From positions 328,899 to 392,898 of the forward strand of contig NW_003155738.1 of the NCBI RefSeq assembly GCF_000003605.2: 64,000 bases of DNA, written 5' to 3'. This stretch comes from Saccoglossus kowalevskii. Its lineage: Eukaryota > Hemichordata > Enteropneusta > Harrimaniidae. The notes beneath the pieces were generated by a model. The model did not search any database. It was not told the origin of the DNA and saw only the letters and a program-made list of their open reading frames with translations. The stretch's first letter is position 1, and every line of letters starts with the position of its first letter. Below are positions 59,816 to 64,000 of this stretch, one piece after another. A program made the translations under genes and the position numbers.

Positions 59816-62800
59816 AGGTCATGGCGTGACACACGAGCAAGACATTATTGAACACTCACAAAATCAAAATAACATAATAAAACTGGGATGTGGTCATATA
59901 AGGCGGTTTGGCACACATGGGAAATGCAAAACCGCCGAAAATTAGAATCACACAAGATAAACACTGATCGGAACCAAAGCAATCAATTTTGGCATTCCCT
60001 TCCTCTAATTTTCAGTCAATAATCGGACATTAAAGTATGTGCTATATTATTCTCTCAATCTAAAAACTTGCAATGGTGGAAATAATAAATCAGTACATAC
60101 GTACGTGTAAACAAATCGGTCCAAACACGTGACGTTGGACGTAGGTGGCACAATGACAGCAACGTGACCTACTATATATTAAAAGATGCTATATGGCGCC
60201 CGTGTTGTCCGGAAATGATGGAAAATCGTCACGATATTAATGTAGATAGTTCAGGTCATTTAAAATTACAGTTAGATAAAAACAGTATCACCATCAAAAC
60301 GAGGGAGTCTAAATCATTCAGTCGTTTGGAGCGTGTTCCAATATTTATTGACACGAGCCAATGGCTACCGTTGATGGCGATATATACAACTCGCTTTTAA
60401 ATCACGTGGTTTCATCGCGCGGGATTTTCTATCACAACATTTGCCGATTTCGATAAATTCGCGCTGCCGGCCGTAGCTGACCAACATCCGCAACATCGAT
60501 ACAGTCAGGCACCTTTAAACTTGCTTTATACGACGTATCAGCATAAATCTAGTTTTTACTAGTTCCAAGCGTATCAAAATGCTGTATGACTTTCAGGCTG
60601 TTGTCAATAACCTTGTATGTTTGAAAAAAAACACACACTTTGTTTAGTCATTGTCCAGAAAAAATACGTTATTACAAACAGCAACTTGTTACATATATTT
60701 GATTTCACATCCCATTGCCGATTATGATCGTATGGTGAGTAATGCTCGCCCGATCCCAGTCGACTGTAAGCGATCGACGTTCAAAAGAAAAAAAACACGG
60801 AAAAAAAGAAATCTCTCTGGCTGATCATGTGTAGACTGGGGCAAAGGGCGCCGCCTCTTGATCTCGTTTCTACAGCTCGGGTCTTAAGTAGATTCACCGC
60901 ATCCAATGAAGCACAACACAAACTTTTTTAATTATAATTTATTGCCATATATAGTTCAGTAACATAGAAAATTAACAGAAGTATATAAATAAATTGGGAA
61001 AATAAAACTGATTGCTAAATACAAATAAATAAGTACATAAATAAACAAACAACTAAATGAGTAACTGAATAGCAGTATTTTAACATATATGGTTAGAAAA
61101 CAGCAGTTAGCTAAAAAAGAGCTAGTCAAGGCTATTTCCCTTTATTACTTAGCATACTTGAGATATTAGGGCGTCTGTATAAAAGTTAGGATAATAAATA
61201 AATAAATAAACAAACAAACAAACAAATATATAAATAAACAAATAAATAAATAAATAACCAGTCAATCAATTTTTAATACATTTTTACAGATTTCAAGGAG
61301 TGGGGTAAGTTATTTCACAATTTGGTTTCCTGGTAATCTAATGGAAAGTGTTGTTTTTTCTTAATTATCTAAATTATGTGGTGATCATGAATCGTGATTA
61401 GAAGTAGATATTTGATATTTAAATTCGGTGTAAATATGTAAAATACCAAGAGAATGAGAAGAGGCTGACTGTGAGTGAATTTATTTTCGAATGAGAAGAG
61501 GCGAACAATTTTCTTTTGGAGGATATAGATAAGATTATCTATTTTTTGAGAGTTTGAAAGTTACTATATATTAATTTCACACAATCCAATGCGCTCGTCT
61601 AATGGTAATCACAAGTATGAGGTTTGGTCTTGGCGCGACTTGCACTAATTACCGCCGGCAATTCCTTCGATACCTTCCAATCACTTAAAAAAAATACCTA
61701 ATTAACGTCTCAGTTTAGTAACGGCCTCAGTTCATACTCGTTGATCTACGCAACAGTCAAAGTCGCCATTTCTGTTTATATGATACCCATTTATCTCGCA
61801 CATGCGTCGCGACGACTATCGCCCTTTAATATAAAATTAATAATGAGGAATTGTTTTTAAATTTTGTAACTGCATTTGAATAATGTTTTTTTTTATTTCC
61901 GAAGTAGGGATGCCAATATATTTTTTACATAAGATCCTGTTCATGCCAGTGACTACTCAATGAGTCAACAACATAACCATGGTGTTTTCAAAATATATCC
62001 ACCACACCTGCGTTGGCCAAAGCAGTTGCATCACATGACTGCAAAGAATGTAAGCCAAATGCTAAATCCTCACTACTCACACCCCAAAGCCACTTGACAA
62101 TCATCTCCTTGCTTTTGTGTAACTCAATTTGAATTTCCTTTTGTAAGCATATAAATATCGCCTGAACTGAAAATGGTCCAAAAGTGAATTATGGCGACAC
62201 AAGTACAATGAATGCGTCATCGACACATGTAAACAACCAAAATATGGCACCTAGAAATAATAACTGTATTACCATGTCTGCATTGAACAGTTTCACTGAG
62301 AAATAAAAAATGACGTGTGGTTTTCATAAATAAGGATAGGCCAATGAACATAACAAGAACTCTTAAAACTGAGTAACATAGAGTGAATTGCAATCCTCCA
62401 GGTTGAACTTTTTATTTGCTCAGATACAGACCACTTACCGACACACTCTTTACCTTCTTGGTCAACTATATAACCACAATAGCAATCAAGGATGCGTCAA
62501 TATAAACGCATGATCCGTTAAAACTCCTTGATGTGACTTTTGTGATGTATAACAGGCATCTATGTGTACACAGTTTCACCGATCGTTAATACATTAACAC
62601 AATATGGTCATGAACCAGACTCCTTGGGATCAGGATACATGACTGTATAACACAAACAATTACTAAAAACGAATGCCCTGTTTCTTTCCACCATTGAGAA
62701 ATGAAGCACATAAGTAAGCAATACATTTTCTGAAATGGATCGACATGTATAGTGTACAATAATATAACTATCATCACAGTTAGCGACTACCTCACAATGA

Positions 62801-63210
62801 GTAAAAATATCACAACATGTCTTAGAAATACATGGAATAACACGCATTAGATTGTAGAGCAAAGATACTGTACAATAACAAATCTGTATGACGTTATTTC
62901 ATCATAAAATAACAGGAAAAAGTGAATGACAAATAAATCAACATGAATACGTATGCAACAACATGTGTTGATGCCAAAAAGGACGCTGTGAGCATGAAAG
63001 ACTACATAGCGCACACAACAGTACACAAAAACACACAGCCAAGATACACAGCAACCCGACTCACAGGCTCCCACACTTCAAAATCATATATCTTAAAACA
63101 GTCACCATGGTAAGTCAAAAGTCAAGTACCAACACCAGCTTCCAAAATTATACCCAACTTGTCAATAGGCCGTACAAGTGCATTGAGCTTATTTGAACTT
63201 CTTTTCTTAC
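59816..63210. other. Gene-poor interval with simple repeats
   Basis: A short open frame at 60164-60400 has no recognised domain. A simple repeat lies at about 61190-61257. The minus-strand AATAAA near 62410 could belong to the gene at 63.2 kb. Nothing else is recognisable. Confidence 0.4.
61190..61257. repeat. AAAT/AAAC microsatellite
   Basis: An imperfect tetranucleotide tract, ATAAATAAATAA then ACAAACAAACAA, next to other TAAA-rich sequence. Probably a decayed retroposon tail. Confidence 0.8.
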
Positions 63211-63398
63211 TTAGCTACTTTTACCAAGTCTAGATAATTCTTCCCACCGGCCATGAGTTCCTTGGTTGATGAATTGTCTACCACTAGAACTATATCTACT
63301 ACTGTCAGGTTTCCCTGAGGTTACAAACACTTCTGGCACTCTTGCAGATTTGCTGGATACCAAAGCATATGCCTGGAAGATATTGGAGCTGGCACCAT
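63211..63398 (-). CDS. Possible terminal exon of a minus-strand gene
   Basis: After an AG at 63400-63399 the minus strand is open for about 61 codons to TAA at 63211, ending GRWEELSRLGKSS. Composition is protein-like (SSSGRQFINQGTHGRW) and differs from the surrounding AT-rich noise. Further right, minus-strand stretches near 63575-63480 (HLDDEGLATMFREKE) and 63780-63730 (DSGWDEHIEGIII) also look like coding pieces, but I could not match their phases. No family is recognised; the gene would continue off the right edge. Confidence 0.35.
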
Positions 63399-64000
63399 CT
63401 ACGGCGAACATAATAATAATAACTTTGGAATACACCTGGCGGTAAACTCTGATAGTAAGTGGTTCTTAATCATTCAGAACTTTTGAATGCTGTGTAATTG
63501 GCCGACTATTTATAATATTCTCCTTTTCACGGAACATTGTGGCAAGACCTTCGTCGTCTAAGTGAATTACTTGTTTTTTTCAACAATCCAAAGATACATT
63601 CCTTATCCTTCAATTATGAAATTATGTACTTGACATGAGAGTATTTCACCAAAATGTTTGGTTTTATAAGGCCTTCAACTAAAAAGGACTCAATTTTTTT
63701 TAAAAGACAGTCAGCCATTTTTTTTTTCACACCTGAATAATAATCCCTTCAATATGTTCATCCCATCCACTATCTGTCTGCTGCAGGTATTACTGGTATT
63801 ACTACTAGAAGATGTTATTTTCTAAGGTAAAAAAACACATTTAATACTCGTATTGATGGTTGATGGCATGAATGGACAGCATCATGTGAGACATTCGCTT
63901 CCTTTCTTTATGTTTACTTTATGTTTTACCTATGATATCTGTGAACCCTACTTTTTCTGTGAAAGTATTGCTACTGTGCTTGGAGGATTGTTTGTGAAGT

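Noticed and set aside
1-64000. tRNA, rRNA genes and CRISPR arrays
   Set aside because: I looked for cloverleaf-like, ribosomal and spacer-repeat patterns while reading and saw none; a covariance search was not possible.

Overview
This is an AT-rich animal (metazoan) genomic window with short exons, small to medium introns, GT-AG splice sites and many degraded transposable elements. The families present (an FGD-type Rho exchange factor, a laminin-G/VWD secreted protein and a histamine-N-methyltransferase-like enzyme), together with the low GC content, suggest an invertebrate deuterostome such as a hemichordate or amphioxus-like animal. That placement is inference. One assembly gap of N lies at 48032-48295.

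Region 1 (about 1.6-27.0 kb, plus strand) is one very large gene. I could thread it through 49 exons with consistent splice phases into a predicted protein of about 2,103 residues. It encodes four consecutive DH-PH (RhoGEF) cassettes joined by acidic linkers, followed by one degenerate FYVE-like zinc finger and a C-terminal PH domain. The known FGD family (FYVE, RhoGEF and PH domain) has one DH domain, so this tetra-DH architecture is the main discovery candidate. Exon lengths and phases repeat almost exactly in each cassette, which points to intragenic tandem duplication of a multi-exon block.

Region 2 (30.4-32.1 kb, minus strand) holds the 3' part of a secreted laminin-G plus von Willebrand D gene. 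Region 3 (33.5-33.9 kb, plus) is a possible two-exon micro-gene encoding a hydrophobic peptide. Region 4 (35.5-42.6 kb) is non-genic and repeat-rich: a 5'-truncated non-LTR retrotransposon, a small hAT-like MITE, a degraded LINE piece and diverged tandem repeats.

Region 5 (42.65-50.30 kb) is a direct-orientation segmental duplicate of 21.38-28.95 kb, that is, of the 3' end and downstream flank of the RhoGEF gene. It is a pseudogene with a 13-nt deletion, a lost acceptor, a premature stop, deleted exons and a lost zinc ligand. It is interrupted by a more GC-rich insertion that starts with a perfect 30-bp inverted repeat and carries overlapping unidentified reading frames beside the N gap.

Region 6 (50.7-51.3 kb) is a broken retrotransposon gag. 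Region 7 (52.4-54.6 kb, minus) is a three-exon methyltransferase gene resembling histamine N-methyltransferase. Region 8 (55.7-64.0 kb) is repeat-rich: a roughly 120-bp tandem array, then an element with roughly 400-bp terminal inverted repeats (57.0-59.8 kb) enclosing a RecQ-helicase-like exon, simple repeats, and a possible terminal exon of a minus-strand gene near the right edge.
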